A DNA stretch of 64,000 nucleotides from Sphagnum magellanicum. Lineage: Eukaryota; Streptophyta; Sphagnopsida; Sphagnales; Sphagnaceae. A program made the position numbers and the translations under genes. The notes below the pieces were generated by a model, which saw nothing but the letters and a program-made list of their open reading frames with translations, did not search any database and had not been told where the DNA came from. The stretch lies in the NCBI GenBank assembly GCA_021904315.1, contig CM038912.1:21736949-21800948 (forward strand), written 5' to 3'. The first letter of the stretch is position 1. Every line of letters starts with the position of its first letter. Positions 1 to 12,700 of this stretch are shown piece by piece.

Positions 1-139
1 CCATATGTTTCTTTTGAATTAGTTATACATCAGAGGGCAAGAAAGTGAAACTAGCCTTCCATGCGATGGTTACAAACTATTGTGGAAATCTAGCTATGAA
101 TTCCATCATTTTTAATGTCGTCACTTGCCTTATAATAGG

Positions 140-235
140 ATCAATGTCTATGTCAAAATACCTCCAAACCACCATCCCTGACTGTAGTAGGGCTTCAAAA
201 GTTGTACCAATACCACCAAAGAGCTTTAGTAATGT
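140..235 (-). other. C5-methyltransferase motif I-like segment inside the LTR element
   Basis: The minus strand encodes LKLFGGIGTTFEALLQSG followed by an IDIDP-like acidic stretch. This matches the SAM-binding motif I pattern of cytosine-C5 DNA methyltransferases (L-x-L-F-x-G-I-G, then hydrophobic residues, then D-x-D/N-P). It lies downstream of the protease-like motif in the same element, so it is part of the retroelement rather than a host gene. The catalytic Pro-Cys motif would lie beyond the window edge and is not visible. The region is part of a broken fossil. Confidence 0.6.
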
Positions 236-2587
236 AATCCCCTCCTTAAATGGCATCCCAGTGATTAGTTGATGAAATATTGGTTTAATCGGTTTGCCAT
301 GGCCCTCCATGTTTTCAAAATTAAACGGAGCTTTGACTAAAGGCTCGTGGGCTACTTTGAACCTTCGTAAAACCTCTGGTCCATGTTGAATGTTCGTAGG
401 AACCACCCTTAAGCTTTTAGTAACTTGGGTGTAAATTGTCTCATTTTCATCTCCTTCTATCCACTTGTGGTTAGCTTGTTGGATGTAGGAAATGGTGTGT
501 GCTTCCTTAAACATACAATGGTGAGCCATAGGACTATGGTTCCCATGTAAATCAAGGGGTATGTATCCCAGGTGGTGGCCATCAGTCTCCCAATCCACTC
601 AGTAGTATGCATGTTCGAACCAGTTGTTAATTATGAAACATGGTGAAAACAAGGCCTCATGCCCAATGAACACATTGTAACTGGTGGCATTGGTGACTAA
701 ACATCTTACTTGTAGGCAAAGCTCCTGATCTATACCTTCATTGAAGTTAAATGCAATCAAATCTGAGTTCTTCCAAAGTACCTCCTCTACGCTCCCACTA
801 GTGATGTGAATTTGTCACATAAATTTTCGTAGTTTAGAATTGAGCATGCCTATCTTCTTGGCAAATTGAACTCCAAAAATCACTAGTTGGGCACCTATAT
901 CAAGAAGTACCACTCTAGGTGTATGTCCTCCCACCTGGATTGTTGACTAAGTATTGTCAATAACAACAACTCCGGTGGCGATGGAAGTTCTCTCATTAAA
1001 CACCACCTTCAAAAATGAGTGAAACTTTGTGGAAAAAATGACTATCCACAACACCTTTGTTGAATAACAAATCCACAAGTGAAGTGTTTTTAGTTCCCTT
1101 TTAATATGTGAATATAAAATTAGAGGTAGGAAAGCCCACTAATTTAGCCATGTTAGAACTAGTGACCAAATCACGAACACCATCTACAACATGTGAACCA
1201 ATTGAGTGTCTTTCCAAGGTGTTGGATGGGACCCTTGTAGCATGTGGATCAAGGATCGGTAAAGGACCTGATGCAATGTTCAAGGTATCCTTTAGTACTA
1301 CAATTATGTCCTTGGTGCTTAACTTCAAATCTTGAAAACTAAACAACAATGTACTCACAAGCTTTTGTGCCACCTCACACATTTGAAGTTAGCACTCCAT
1401 AAGCTAATCAGTGGAAAATCGTGTGTTTTCCTAATGTACATGTACTTCTAGAACACAAGAATTTGATGCCCTAGCAGCTTGCGGTGTAGTAGTCTCCTCC
1501 CCCTTTGCCAACAAGATGCATTCTTCTTCCGTGTTGAAAGGACGAAAAGATTGTGGCATGACTACTTGAGCTCCTCTAGCCCTGGTAATAGGACTTGAAC
1601 CTGATGCGAGTCCATTAATCTAAATTACCTACTTAGTGGCAAAAACTCTAGGTGCCACACTAGCTTTTTGTGCCACAAACTAGGAAGGGCAAAAATAAGT
1701 GGCAAATTTTGGTGTGAGACTAAAATTGTGTGCACTAAAAAGAACATACTCCCTAACCATGGCATCGTGCGAGAGGCCATAGAACGACCTAAAAGGTCCC
1801 TCCCGTGATCTTGAACCCTATACAGGTTAAGCATGATTAGCTAGTTGGGAATACTTGCCTTTTAGATTAGTAAGTTGGGCCCTTAATGAATCGAGTTCAT
1901 TTTGCAGAGTTTGAACTTGAGCGGCATGGGCTTGAAGCACCTCCCTCTTGTCAGCATTGTGCTCCTTCTTAACATTCTCACTGGAATTACCCTTAGTGGG
2001 GAAAGCATGAGTGAAAGGCTAAGGTGCCTTGGCTTTAGGTTGAGGGGTAACAGAAGATGTTGGCAGATTTTGCCATGGTAATCGGAGTTGCTTTTATTCC
2101 AAGATCTTAGCAAAACAAACAGCTTCCTGATATCCCTCTTTCCCACAATAATCACAAAAGAAATCATCGAAAGGAATGGTGCACTCATTAGCTTTGTGGC
2201 AGGATTGCCACAATAGTTGTAAAAAGGTAAAATGGGTGTAGTCGAGTGTACTATTTTAGCCCTTGAAAAAGAATGTGATGATCTGGTTGCACTAGTAGAA
2301 ATCAGCCAAAATGTAACCAGTCGATTTACGACTACATGCGACTTATAGTCATTTGCGACTAGATTTAAGAATATTTGCAACTACAAGACCAACTTTCAAC
2401 TATTTTGGTCATTTTCACAACTATGATGCAACTATTAGAAAATTTCATCCTATTGGTTACATCAATTTTACATTTATTTTCATCCATTAATAGGTTGATA
2501 TGTCCCATTAATCACAATAGTCACCAAATTAATTGCATCCTAAAGGTATTCTACAATGACATATGGGTATATTTTAATATATGTACT

Positions 2588-2593
<6 letters not shown>

Positions 2594-2626
<33 letters not shown>
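2594..2626. repeat. (TA)n microsatellite
   Basis: A run of alternating TA of about 30 bp lies within the left part of the CACTA element. Confidence 0.9.
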
Positions 2627-2629
<3 letters not shown>

Positions 2630-2649
2630 ACATATGTATATTGTTCATA

Positions 2650-3570
2650 TAATGAGTCGCAAAATTAATATTTGAATCTGAAAATTGTTATTTCAATTGT
2701 TTAAAACATTATTTGAATTTGAACATTTTGATTGAATATGATATTTTCAATTCAAAAAGATTGATTTGATCTAAAAATTGATTTTGTATTCCAAATTAAT
2801 ATTTTCGAATCCAAAAATTAGTATTTCAATTCAGAAAATTATAATTGATCATAAAAATAGATTAATTTGAATATTCCATTTAATTTTGAGTATTTTTATG
2901 TGAATATGAAATTTATATTTCACCTATGAAAATTTATCATTTATATTTTAAATAATCATTTAATTCGAACCTGAAATTTAGATTTTCAAAATTAGTACTT
3001 CAAGTCTGAAAATTAGTAATTGAGTCTAAAAATGGACATTTCAATTTTGAATATTGTTATTTGAATATGAAAATTAACATTTCAATTCTGAAAAATTTTA
3101 TTTAAATTCAAAAAACTTTTTTGATCTAAAAACTGATATTTGAATTCTAAATTATTATTTTTGAATCTAAAAATTATTATTTAAATTTAAAAAAATTTAT
3201 TGACTCTAAAAATTGGCAACTTAATTTTAAATATTTTTATTTCAACTTGAAATTTGATATTTGAATTTTGAAGTTTAAAATTTAAATTTTAAGAAATTAT
3301 TTGACTTGAAAGTTGAAATTGGAATTCCATATTATTATTTTGGATTCTCAGAATTAATATTTCAATTCAGAAATTTATTAATTAAGTCTTCAAATGCAAA
3401 TTTTAATTTTGAATATTATTATTTGAATCTGAAAATTAACATTTCAATTCTGAAATTTCTTATTTAACTTCTAAAAACTTCTAAAAACCGATATTTGAAT
3501 TCTGAATTACTATTTTGGAATCTTAAATTTATATTTTAATTCAAAAAATTATTGATTGAATTTCAAGGAT
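2650..3570. repeat. Degenerate AT-rich tandem repeat inside the CACTA element
   Basis: About 900 bp made of loosely repeated units of roughly 25-35 bp around the theme ATTTGAATTCTGAAAATT, with many variants (TTTGAATCT, TTTCAATTC, AAAAATT). No reading frame is maintained. It looks like an expanded and decayed minisatellite forming the filler of the transposon. Confidence 0.7.
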
Positions 3571-4759
3571 TTTTTTTACTAGTGCTATCCATAATAAATC
3601 ACTTTTATAAATAATTATAACTGATTATGTTTATTAAATCTAAGTGATACTAAATAATTATTGTTATGACATAGATTTGTATATTATATAATTTATATTA
3701 TTATATTAGAAGAAATTAATTAAATAAATTAATGTGACATTACTTTAAAATCATTGTAATTACTTCATATAAGAATTTATTAGTATGTGCATAATTATTT
3801 TCTAATTGAACATAATTATTCACACTCTTTAATTTATAACTTCAAACCTGAATTAAAAATTTGGAAAAAATTATAGTGTAGTTGGAATGATTATTTTACT
3901 AATTTTAATTTCACAAATTATTATACAATAATATTATCTTAAAAAATTCTGTGATTAATCATCTATGATAAATATTTTATAGTAATTTTATAGTAATTAT
4001 GAAAATTAATGTTATGTTTAACAAATTATTGTATTTATAGTTAATTATTACCAAGAGAAAAAAATTATTTGACCTATAATAATTTTTACAAGAATAAATG
4101 TTATTATACAATAAATAATGTAATTAGTTGAATAATAATTCTTCAAAATTTTGTGTAAGAATTTATTTCCTAATAAAAAAATTTAATTCATTATATATAA
4201 TTTTAAAATAAATATTTAAAATATTTAATTTTAAATTATAACCATTAAATTTATTTCATATTAATTATATTATATATAGCTCGATCAGATTCTGAAAAGT
4301 AATTAAATATTTTAAAATATTTTATTATTTATGAATTATGTATTAATAACTTGTGAGTAACTAGATAGTTAATTTGTCAAATATGAAGAAGGTATTACTT
4401 ATTTAAGTAATTGATAATGAATACTGAATATTTGTAGTGTATAGTTTATAATTTAAATATATGTAAATTTCATCATTATGAATTAAATGATTATTTAATT
4501 ATCTAGTACTTGAATTGTTTAAAAATCTAAAAACCCTAGAAAATAAGGGATGGAGAAAGCTTTGGAATTGCAACTTAGTTTGTAAGGAAGTTGCAACTTC
4601 AAAACTTATCCCATATTGTTTGTTCTCCATTCCTATTTTGAGCACTATATAAACAAAGGGGTGTGCCTATGCAATTTCACATTAAGAAGTTTGTGCACAT
4701 GGGATGAGCTAATCAAAAGGCCCAACCCAAAACAAAAAAAACAAATAATGCACAATTCT

Positions 4760-4985
4760 TAAGTACATACCTCCCCAACCTACTTATCTATCTAGCTAGG
4801 TAGGTACCTAGTTTGACCTACCCATCTAGGTCAGCCTATGTACCTACATATTTAAGTACCTACTTATATGAGTAGGTATTTAGCCTAGGAAGGTAGAACC
4901 TACCTATTTACTACTTTACCTAGGTAGGTAGGTAGGTAAGGATTGTAGGCACCTATTTATGTACCTACCTAGGTACCTACCAACC
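4760..4985. repeat. CCTA/TAGG-rich palindromic tract
   Basis: Dense runs of CCTAC, TAGGTAGG and GGTACC in both orientations, including a run of four GGTA units near 4922-4940 and several self-complementary CCTAGG and GGTACC cores. It lies in the right part of the CACTA element. Similar GGTA-rich tracts appear elsewhere in the window (19140-19260, 29160-29660, 41388-41402, 46610-46640, 51160-51320). The unit differs from the plant telomere repeat. Confidence 0.8.
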
Positions 4986-6555
4986 TAATATTAACATTTT
5001 TATTAAATTATTCTTTAATGCCACGTGGCATATTTACATTGGGCCACGTGCCATAATATAAGATCATCCAAGTCTTTGAATTGAACGTCTTAGATTATTT
5101 CAAAATAATAATAATAATAATATAAATAATCATATATTAAAACACGTGACAGCACATGATTTCCTTGAATTGTGACCAAAATAGTCGCATATTAGTTGCA
5201 TGTGACAATACGTATATAATGGAGTCAAAGGATGAAATGTATTTGTTGACTTTATACTCTTTGTCATTTGCGACTAGTTTTCACATGCGATTTGTCTTAG
5301 GTGACTAAAAGGATTTTAGTTGCAAAATGTCTCTTGCGACTAAAATTTAGTCGCAAAGAGCAGTCGAAAATACATGTTTTTCTTCTAGTGTTGGCGCAGC
5401 TTGTGGAGGTTACGGCCTTGAATGTGATGGAGGCCTCATAGTATTGGCCTCATAATGTGCATGAGCTAGTTCCAGCTTTTCAAAAATGTTATACACATCT
5501 AGCAAACTGTATGAGTTTCCAAATTCTACAAAAACCCGTTGCAAAACCTGCGCATGGAATGTCAAAGTACCTTCCCACGAACAAAAATACTAATGGGCAA
5601 CTTCCAGGTCTATGATGTTCTAAATATCCTCTTTAAGCTTGAGAAGCCTCTTGTAGACCATCTTAAGGGTTTCATCCTTTTGCCAAGAAAAGGTGGCAAA
5701 CTATAATTTTTTTTCAAAATTCTTAACCGAAAATTCCAACTCAAAAACTTGAAAGAATTCCCCCACTAGATCAGCAAAAGCTGGTGCATTGATGGTGGGA
5801 GGAATGTTTACAGTAGTAGCAATGAGTTGTTAAAAAGAAAGGTTTACTGAAATAGGTGTCGGATTTGGATTATTGGGCATAGTCCCATAATGTGTAATGG
5901 CAACTTATAATGCAGCTTGAGGGGCGATGGTGATGGCTGTGGCATAAATTGCATTGGGAATTAAAGTGACACCCAAAAGTCTCAAAGAATGTTGCTCATA
6001 GACATCCAATGCCTCATAGTGCACATAACGGGCTAGTTGTTTGAATACGAATGCCTCAGTCTAATTAGTGCCATACTTGAACTTCGATTCACAAACCATA
6101 ATTGAGAAAGTTGCCTTGAACTCCCTCAAAGAAATGGTACCTGGCCTTTTGCTAAACTTTTCAATTCTCCTAGAAGAACTAGTAAACTCCATGGTGTATA
6201 TTGGTGTAGAGGTAACAGGTTGCAACACAATATACAGTGATGGTGTGAAAGCTTGTGCGACAACAAGCGTACCCCACTAATTAACCCCTCCAAATGGACT
6301 CTAATGTACCATTGATGTAGTGTAGCCTAAACCTAAATTCCTGGTAGGAATTGTACTAGATGATGTTGGCGCTATAGACGTTTGATGATACCATCGTGAA
6401 AATCATGAACTCAAATAAATCGACTCAAACGATTGTGTGTTGCTTCATAACTGGTACCTTGGCTCTGGCTAAGCAGTTGTGCTCTCATCATCCAAGGACA
6501 TGGTGTTGTTTCATGCCCTAAAATTTTGTAGAAATACAGAGCATTAGATACAATT

Positions 6556-7991
6556 TGAAAAATACGGTATTAGATATGTATGTACATAATACATACGATT
6601 TGAAAAATACGACATGTTGACGAGGATGAACAGCGATGAACGGACATCAGTGGATGGACGTCCATCCATCGACTTCCGTCCAATCAATGGATAAAAGTCT
6701 TTAGAGGGAAATCTATGGACAAATGGAAGTCGGTGATGGCAACGCAACAAACGGCGTTATGGATGCCATGGTTCTGTAGAATGCCCATGAACTCTGTAGC
6801 AATGGTGGACGTAATACGACGACCACAGCCTTATGAGGCAACCATGAGCTCTGTAGCAATGGTGAGTGACAATGCTACAAATGCCGCACTATAAATCACC
6901 AAAGAGCTCTACAGTAATGGCAGGCGATGACACAATGGATGCCACACTACAAATTGTTTGGGAGTTTTGCAACGATGGCATGCAAAAAAAAAAAAAAAAA
7001 TTCTTCTTCTTACTTCACTTTGATAGCTTCAAGAGTCTTCAAGGCTTCTTTTGCCTCCTCCCATGTCTCTGCGCAAAAAAGAGAGAGACAAAAACCTTGA
7101 GTAACAATAAATGAAAAATTTCCAAAAGCGAAATTCCAAAAGCGCAAATTAGCTTCTTAAAAAATAACCACCAATAGCAAAGAAAAAAAAATCAATGACT
7201 CTCCTTTACTTTCGTATCGGGATTTTTTTTTTAATAATGGAAGGTTAAAAAACGTCAAATGATGGAGACCAAAGAATAGAGAATCAGTGAAGAAATTGAA
7301 AAAGGCGATGCTTACTAGGTCAAAGAGCCACTGGCTAGAAATTCGAAATTCGTTGGTGAAAAAAGCAACGTTAGGACCACTAAAAGCTGCTCCTTTAATC
7401 CTTGCTCTATTAGTTGGAAAAGGTGTAATAACACAAGCTCCCTCCAAAAGTAGCAACACTAACAACAAAAGAAACCCAAGAACTCAAAGCTAAAAAAAAT
7501 TTGCCACTTTCAACATTAAATGAAAGAATAGTTTTTTTTAAATTAAATTACAAAGAAGGAAAAGAAAACATAATGTGCGTAAACGGTGACTATGTAATAG
7601 CCGTTGTGAGCATCTAGAAATCCAGTCTAACTATGGAAAAAAATTTCGTTAACAAAGGAATTCTAGAAAAACTAACAAGAGAAGGGAAGAACTTGGCCTT
7701 TTATACAATCGTCAACAAGCTGAAACCCTAAACAAGCCATAACCCAAAAACACCTAATAGCGTAAAGTAATCTAAGAATGTACATTAACCCTAAAAAGCA
7801 TGAATGGCATGCTTGTAACCAGCCGTCATGTATGAGGCCATGCATTCGGGCATGATAAACAAAACAACAAGGCGCAAATTCCTTGAAGTGTATTTGTCAC
7901 AACATCACCTTTTTTTGTCTTTTTTACCTAATCCTTTTTTATTATGTAAAAACAAATTATGGATGATTATCATGGAATTTAGAATTATAAT
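6556..7991 (-). mobile_element. Probable LTR/leader region of the older LTR element
   Basis: This stretch lies just upstream of the gag start of the left-hand element and holds no host-like reading frame. On the minus strand it has a TATA-type signal (TATAAAAG, 7698-7705), and a degraded tRNA-Met-like primer site sits just below it at 6540-6555. These are what the 5' LTR of that element should carry. The outer end was not found; the chromovirus inserted at 7992 may interrupt it. The boundaries are inferred. Confidence 0.4.
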
Positions 7992-8997
7992 TGATGCACT
8001 CCCAACCCCTTAAAGGACTCAAATGTGAGCCCAAGTAGAAAGCAATGGAAAAGGAGGAGTCGGAGCACGCTCCCTAACTCACAACCCTTTGAGGGGTAGA
8101 AGGGCGGGTTGGAGCTCCAGGATGGGACTAGGAAGAGCTGACAAGCTTTAGTCACTCACACGGGCCTGCACACAACTCACACAAACTGGTTAATGCAAAG
8201 TTGGAGCACCCTTGGTGCTAGGACGAGCCACGGGCAACACGGACACACAAGATTCACCACAGCCCGGACTTGGGGGAAGCCACCACCTTCCCCCTTATAG
8301 TATACTTTGTGACTCTCCATGGAGCCCACATCCAAATGGCTATTTTTCCCGGGACTCCCAAGTGGGAGTCTTGAAATCGCGCCAAATGGGACTCTTGGGA
8401 CTTTGGAACCCCATAACTTTGCAAGCAAACCTCGGATCGCAATGCGGTTTAAAGCAAAGTTGTAGATCTCGTCGAGACCTTTCCAATGATATGTTGCACG
8501 TTCTCTGCAGCTAAGTATTTTGGGTCGATTCCTAACTTTTAGTGATCGGGAGTCAAAACTGGTAGACTCCCGGGAGTTCGACTCTCGACCCTTCTTTTGG
8601 CCATAACTTATGTTTAAGATGTCCAAATGAGAAATGCGAGCCCATTTTAGACATCTATGCTTCAAGAGCTTTTCAATGATATAAAAAACGTCATAATCCA
8701 TTGAGGTTTAATCCCTGCAATTGCTCTCTGAAGTTTTGGAAGTCCAACGGGACTCCATCTCCCAAAGTGGGAGTTGCCTGGGGAGTGTGAGTGTTCATTC
8801 CCTCACACTCCCTAGCACTTTCTTGCACTCCCGAGAGTATGTGATGTGACTCTCGGGCTTCCTTTTGCCTTGATTCCCGGGCTTCCTCTTTGCTTAACTC
8901 CCGGGCTTCCTCTTGGCTTACTCCCGGGCTTCCCTTTGGCCTGCATCCTTGTAATTCCCTTTGCCTTGGTCGCGAGCCCAAAGCTAGGGTTGCGACA
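7992..8997 (-). repeat. 3' LTR of the chromovirus
   Basis: It matches 14323-15328 over its full 1006 bp with about 93% identity by hand count. A TATA-like signal (TATAAGG on the minus strand, near 8294-8300) and repeated CTCCCGGG-type motifs are present. It is flanked outside by ATAAT. Confidence 0.95.
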
Positions 8998-9010
8998 CTC
9001 TCCCCCACTA
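8998..9010 (-). other. Polypurine tract of the chromovirus
   Basis: The minus strand reads TAGTGGGGGAGAG directly against the 3' LTR, the position and composition of a plus-strand primer tract. Confidence 0.8.
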
Positions 9011-9782
9011 GAAGAAAAGGTCAATGTCCTCATTCACACTTAGATTTTTTTTCAACAATTGCAATTGTTTTCTTTAGGATCCTTGGCCATCAAATGCCGA
9101 CGCCCTGCGGCCGGACCTTGCCTCAAGCTAACTTAGGCGTCCCCAAGCTTCCAACACTCTCTTGGCAAGTCCAAGGGCCTCTCAACAGAAACCCTCCATT
9201 ATTTCGTCAAAGGCTTAACTAGCCTAATTGACGAAGCCCTCATTTGGGAGGCCATTCTTTCAACCTTCTCCTCATGAGGAACTCAAGCCAAGCCTAATCT
9301 TGACCTAAGCTACTTGACATGACTCCTTTCCCAATCCTGCGCCTTGATCACAACAATCAAACCTTTCCTAAAGGTATGTTTATCAAAGTACGAGAAACGA
9401 CGTTTAGGCTTTGCAAAAGCCTAAGTCCCAAGCTACACGATTATAATACGTGAACGGGGTCATGACTTCCCGCGTTGGCTGCCACTACCAACCAACCTTT
9501 TGGGATGCACTTTGGGCATGTGCACGTCCCCGCAAGCTCACCTTGCTTGCCTCCTCTTTTGGGACCAAGATTTCTCCTAGCCCCTAAATGGAGTCCGATT
9601 TTGATTTGGGCTTACACAAGAGAGTTCCATTCGTCCATGCCACTTGACAACCCGCCCCTTTCTAACATACCATTATGTTTGTGATGCAATTTCTTGGAAG
9701 TCTTTAGCCTTTATTTCACTTACAACTTGATTTGGTACATTTGTATAACTTTCCGCCCGTTAAAAAAAAGGTGATGTCCTCA
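9011..9782 (-). other. 3' untranslated part of the chromovirus
   Basis: About 770 bp between the end of pol and the polypurine tract. No conserved reading frame is seen. Confidence 0.7.
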
Positions 9783-12700
9783 TCACGCTCTATGTTTCCT
9801 TTGCCTTTTTGCCGGTCTATTGTGGAATTCTTCTATGGCTTCTTGGGCATGTTCCATGTCGGACTCATTCACCCAAGATGCCTCTATTAGATGGTATCCT
9901 TTCCATTTGATCAAGTACTCCCGCTCTCGCCCCCTTACTTGCCTTGATTTGAGCACGGCCTCCACTTCAAATTTCGGTTCATTATGAACCAAGTCCGGAG
10001 GGGGCCTAGAATTGTGCTCTCGATCGGGCCTTGAGGCATCACGGGCGACCGGCTTCAAAAGCGAAACATGAAATACGGGATGAACCTTAAAAATTTTCGG
10101 TATTTCTAGTTTGTAAGTGTCGGGAAATTTCTTTTCCAACTCTTTGAATGGACCTGCATATGGGCCCAAGAACTTGTGACTCAAACCTTCGGGCAACCGG
10201 AAATTCTTGATGTTCAACCACACTTCATCCCCTTTTTCAAAACTCACCTCTCGTCGGGACTTGTCCGCAAAGTCTTTGTACCTTTTATGTGCCTTCTCAA
10301 GATTGGCCTTGGCCCTTTCCCACAAAAGCCGCCTCTCTTCATCAAGTTGTGTGACCATGGGCACTTCCTCACTCGCATCACTTGGGGGTTGTCCAACCCA
10401 AGTTGTGGGCATAATTGGTGACTTGCCCGTCACCATTTGAAATGGGGTGGCCCCCGTTGCCGAATGCTCCGAGTTGTTATAACAAAATTCAGCCAACTCC
10501 AAATGGTCCACCCAATCTTGTTGATCCGCCACCACATAATTCCTTAGGAATTGTTGGATCACCAAGTTCACCTTCTCGGTTTGTCCATCCGTTTGGGGTC
10601 AGAAAGAGGTGCTCATCTTGAGCTCCATCCCCATGCGCTTCCACAAGGCTCTTCAAAACTTGCTTGTGAACTTTGGGTCCCTATGTGACACAATGTCCTT
10701 TGGGAGGCCATGATGCTTGAACACGTGGGTGAAGAACAACCTTCCCATCTCTTGAGCCGTCGCACTTTCCTTGGTGGGAATGAAGTGTGCCATCTTGCTG
10801 AATCGATCCACCACCACCATTATCGCATCAAACCCCCTTGATGGGGGTAAGCTCACCATGAAATCCATGGAGACACTTTCCCACGGCCCTTCCGGAATGG
10901 GTAATGGTTGCAACAACCTGGCTTGCTTTTTATTGACTACCTGGTTTTGTTAGCAACTCAAGCAAGTCTTCACGTATTCTTCCGCATCCTCTTTCAAGTT
11001 GGGCCAATAGTAGGACTTCTTCAAGAATGTGGTGGTGCGCTTTGCACCACCATGGCCCGCAAAGGGCCCATCGTGACATTCCTTCAAAAGCACATCCCTT
11101 AACCTCCCTTTCGGAACATAGAGCCTTCTTTGCTTGTACCACAATAATCCTTTTTGCAAATGGAAGTGGGACTTGGCTCCATTTTGGATGTTTTGCGTTG
11201 CCTCCTTGGCAAAAGCATCCCGGCGGCTTACTAGTCTAACTTCCCTTTGAAGTTCCGTCTTTCCCACATACACCACTCTAAGTTGGTGTTTCCGGCTCAA
11301 GGCATCGGGGACTATGTTCTCCTTTCCCGGCTTGTGCCAGATGTCCACATTGAACAAGGCCAATGTGTCTTGCCATCTTACTTGTTTTGATGACAACTTC
11401 GGTTGAGTGGCAAAGTACTTCAAAGTCACATTGTCGGTCCACACCACCACATCTTTGGAGCCTATGTAATGGCCCCAAGTCTTGAGACAATGGATGACGG
11501 CCCACATTTCCTTCTCATGGGTTGGCCACCTTCGCTCCGTCTCATTCAACTTCTTGCTTTCGAAGGCCACTGGCCTTCCCTCTTGCACTAGGACTCCTCC
11601 TATGGCAAAGTCGAAAGCATCGGAATGGATCTCAAAGTCCTTGTCAAAATCCAGCAACTTCAACACGGGCGCTTTCACCAAAATGCCTTTCAAGGTCTCA
11701 AAGGCCTCATTGCATGCCTCCTCCCATTCGTAAATCTCGGATGACTTCTTCAAAAGGTCTGTCAAAGGTGTGGCTATCTTTGCAAAGTTCTTGATGAACT
11801 TGCGATAATAAGAAGCCAATCCTAAAAAGGACCTTAAGCCGGGAACCGACCTAGGCGGTTCCCAATCCAAAATTGCCTTCACCTTGTGGTCATCCATTTT
11901 CAAACCTTCTTGGGTGATCCTATGCCCAAGGAAGTCCACCTCCGAGACTTCGAACTCGCACTTCTCGAACTTGGCATACAACTTGTTTTCTCTCAACCTT
12001 TGGAACACCTTTCGAAGGTGCTCCACATGCTCTTCCATGGAGTTGCTATAAACCAAAATGTCATCTATGTAAACCACTACAAAGTCATCAAGCCACTCTC
12101 GGAAAATGTCATTCATGAGGGTGCAAAATGTGGCGGGTGCATTGGTGAGCCCAAATGGCATCACCAAAAATTCATATGAACCATACCTTGTGCGGCAAGC
12201 GGTTTTTTCCTCATCCCCTTGTGCAATTCGAATTTGGTAATACCCGAAACGTAGGTCAATCCTACTAAACAATTTGGCTCCCGAAAGTCGATCAAACAAG
12301 TCATCAATCCAAGGCAATGGATACCGGTTCTTGATGGTCACCTTGTTGAAGGCTCTATAATCCACACACATCCTCAAAGTCCCATCCTTCTTGTGAACAA
12401 AAAGGACGGGGGCCCCATATGGTGACTTGCTAGGCTTGATGTATCCCTTTGCGAGGAGTTCTTCGAGTTGAACCTTGAACTCTCTTAACTCTTCATGGTT
12501 CATTCGGTATGAGGCCTTGGCAGGAGGTGTCACTCCCGGCATCACCTCGATTACATGGTCAACTTGTCTTCTTGGAAGCAACTCATCAGGCAACTCCTCG
12601 GGCATCACATCCGAAAATTCTTTTAACACTTGCTTGATGCACTTGTGGAGGCTCACCACTTTGGTGGCCTCCTTAGGTTCAAACTCATCTAGCACCCGCA

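Larger units (their letters stand above)
2290..5390. mobile_element. Non-autonomous CACTA (EnSpm/CMC) DNA transposon
   Basis: The left end reads CACTAGTAGAAATC and the right end, read inward on the other strand, CACTAGAAGAAAAAC, so the terminal inverted repeats match at 12 of the first 13 positions and start with the diagnostic CACTA. The element is flanked by a 3-bp duplication, TTG at 2287-2289 and 5391-5393, the size CACTA elements make. Subterminal copies of a TGCGACTA-like motif occur in both orientations at about 2310-2400 and 5150-5370, as expected for transposase binding sites. No transposase reading frame is visible in 3101 bp. The interior is AT-rich simple and degenerate repeats, so the element depended on a relative for movement. 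It landed inside the gag region of the older LTR element. Confidence 0.92.
1..6556 (-). mobile_element. Old Ty3-type LTR retrotransposon, partial, with methyltransferase-like domain
   Basis: Minus-strand remains of an LTR retrotransposon that runs off the left edge. In element order there is a gag region (about 6501 down to 5394), two CCHC-type zinc knuckle remnants (about 2225-2100), a long linker, a retropepsin-like motif (VLLDIGAQ, about 910-880), and near the window edge a motif resembling motif I of cytosine-C5 methyltransferases (about 235-140). Reverse transcriptase is not reached. A degraded tRNA-Met-like primer site lies near 6540-6555. The element is broken throughout, with well over a dozen breaks, so it is old. 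It is split by the CACTA element at 2290-5390. The family assignment rests on the gag-like and protease-like stretches; the methyltransferase part is an inference from one motif. Confidence 0.7.

Noticed and set aside
4760-4985. An interstitial telomere repeat
   Set aside because: The unit is GGTA/CCTA, not TTTAGGG or TTAGGG.
8212-8514. Frames inside the chromovirus LTRs
   Set aside because: They recur in both LTRs on both strands because of GC-rich low-complexity sequence; LTRs of this family do not encode proteins.
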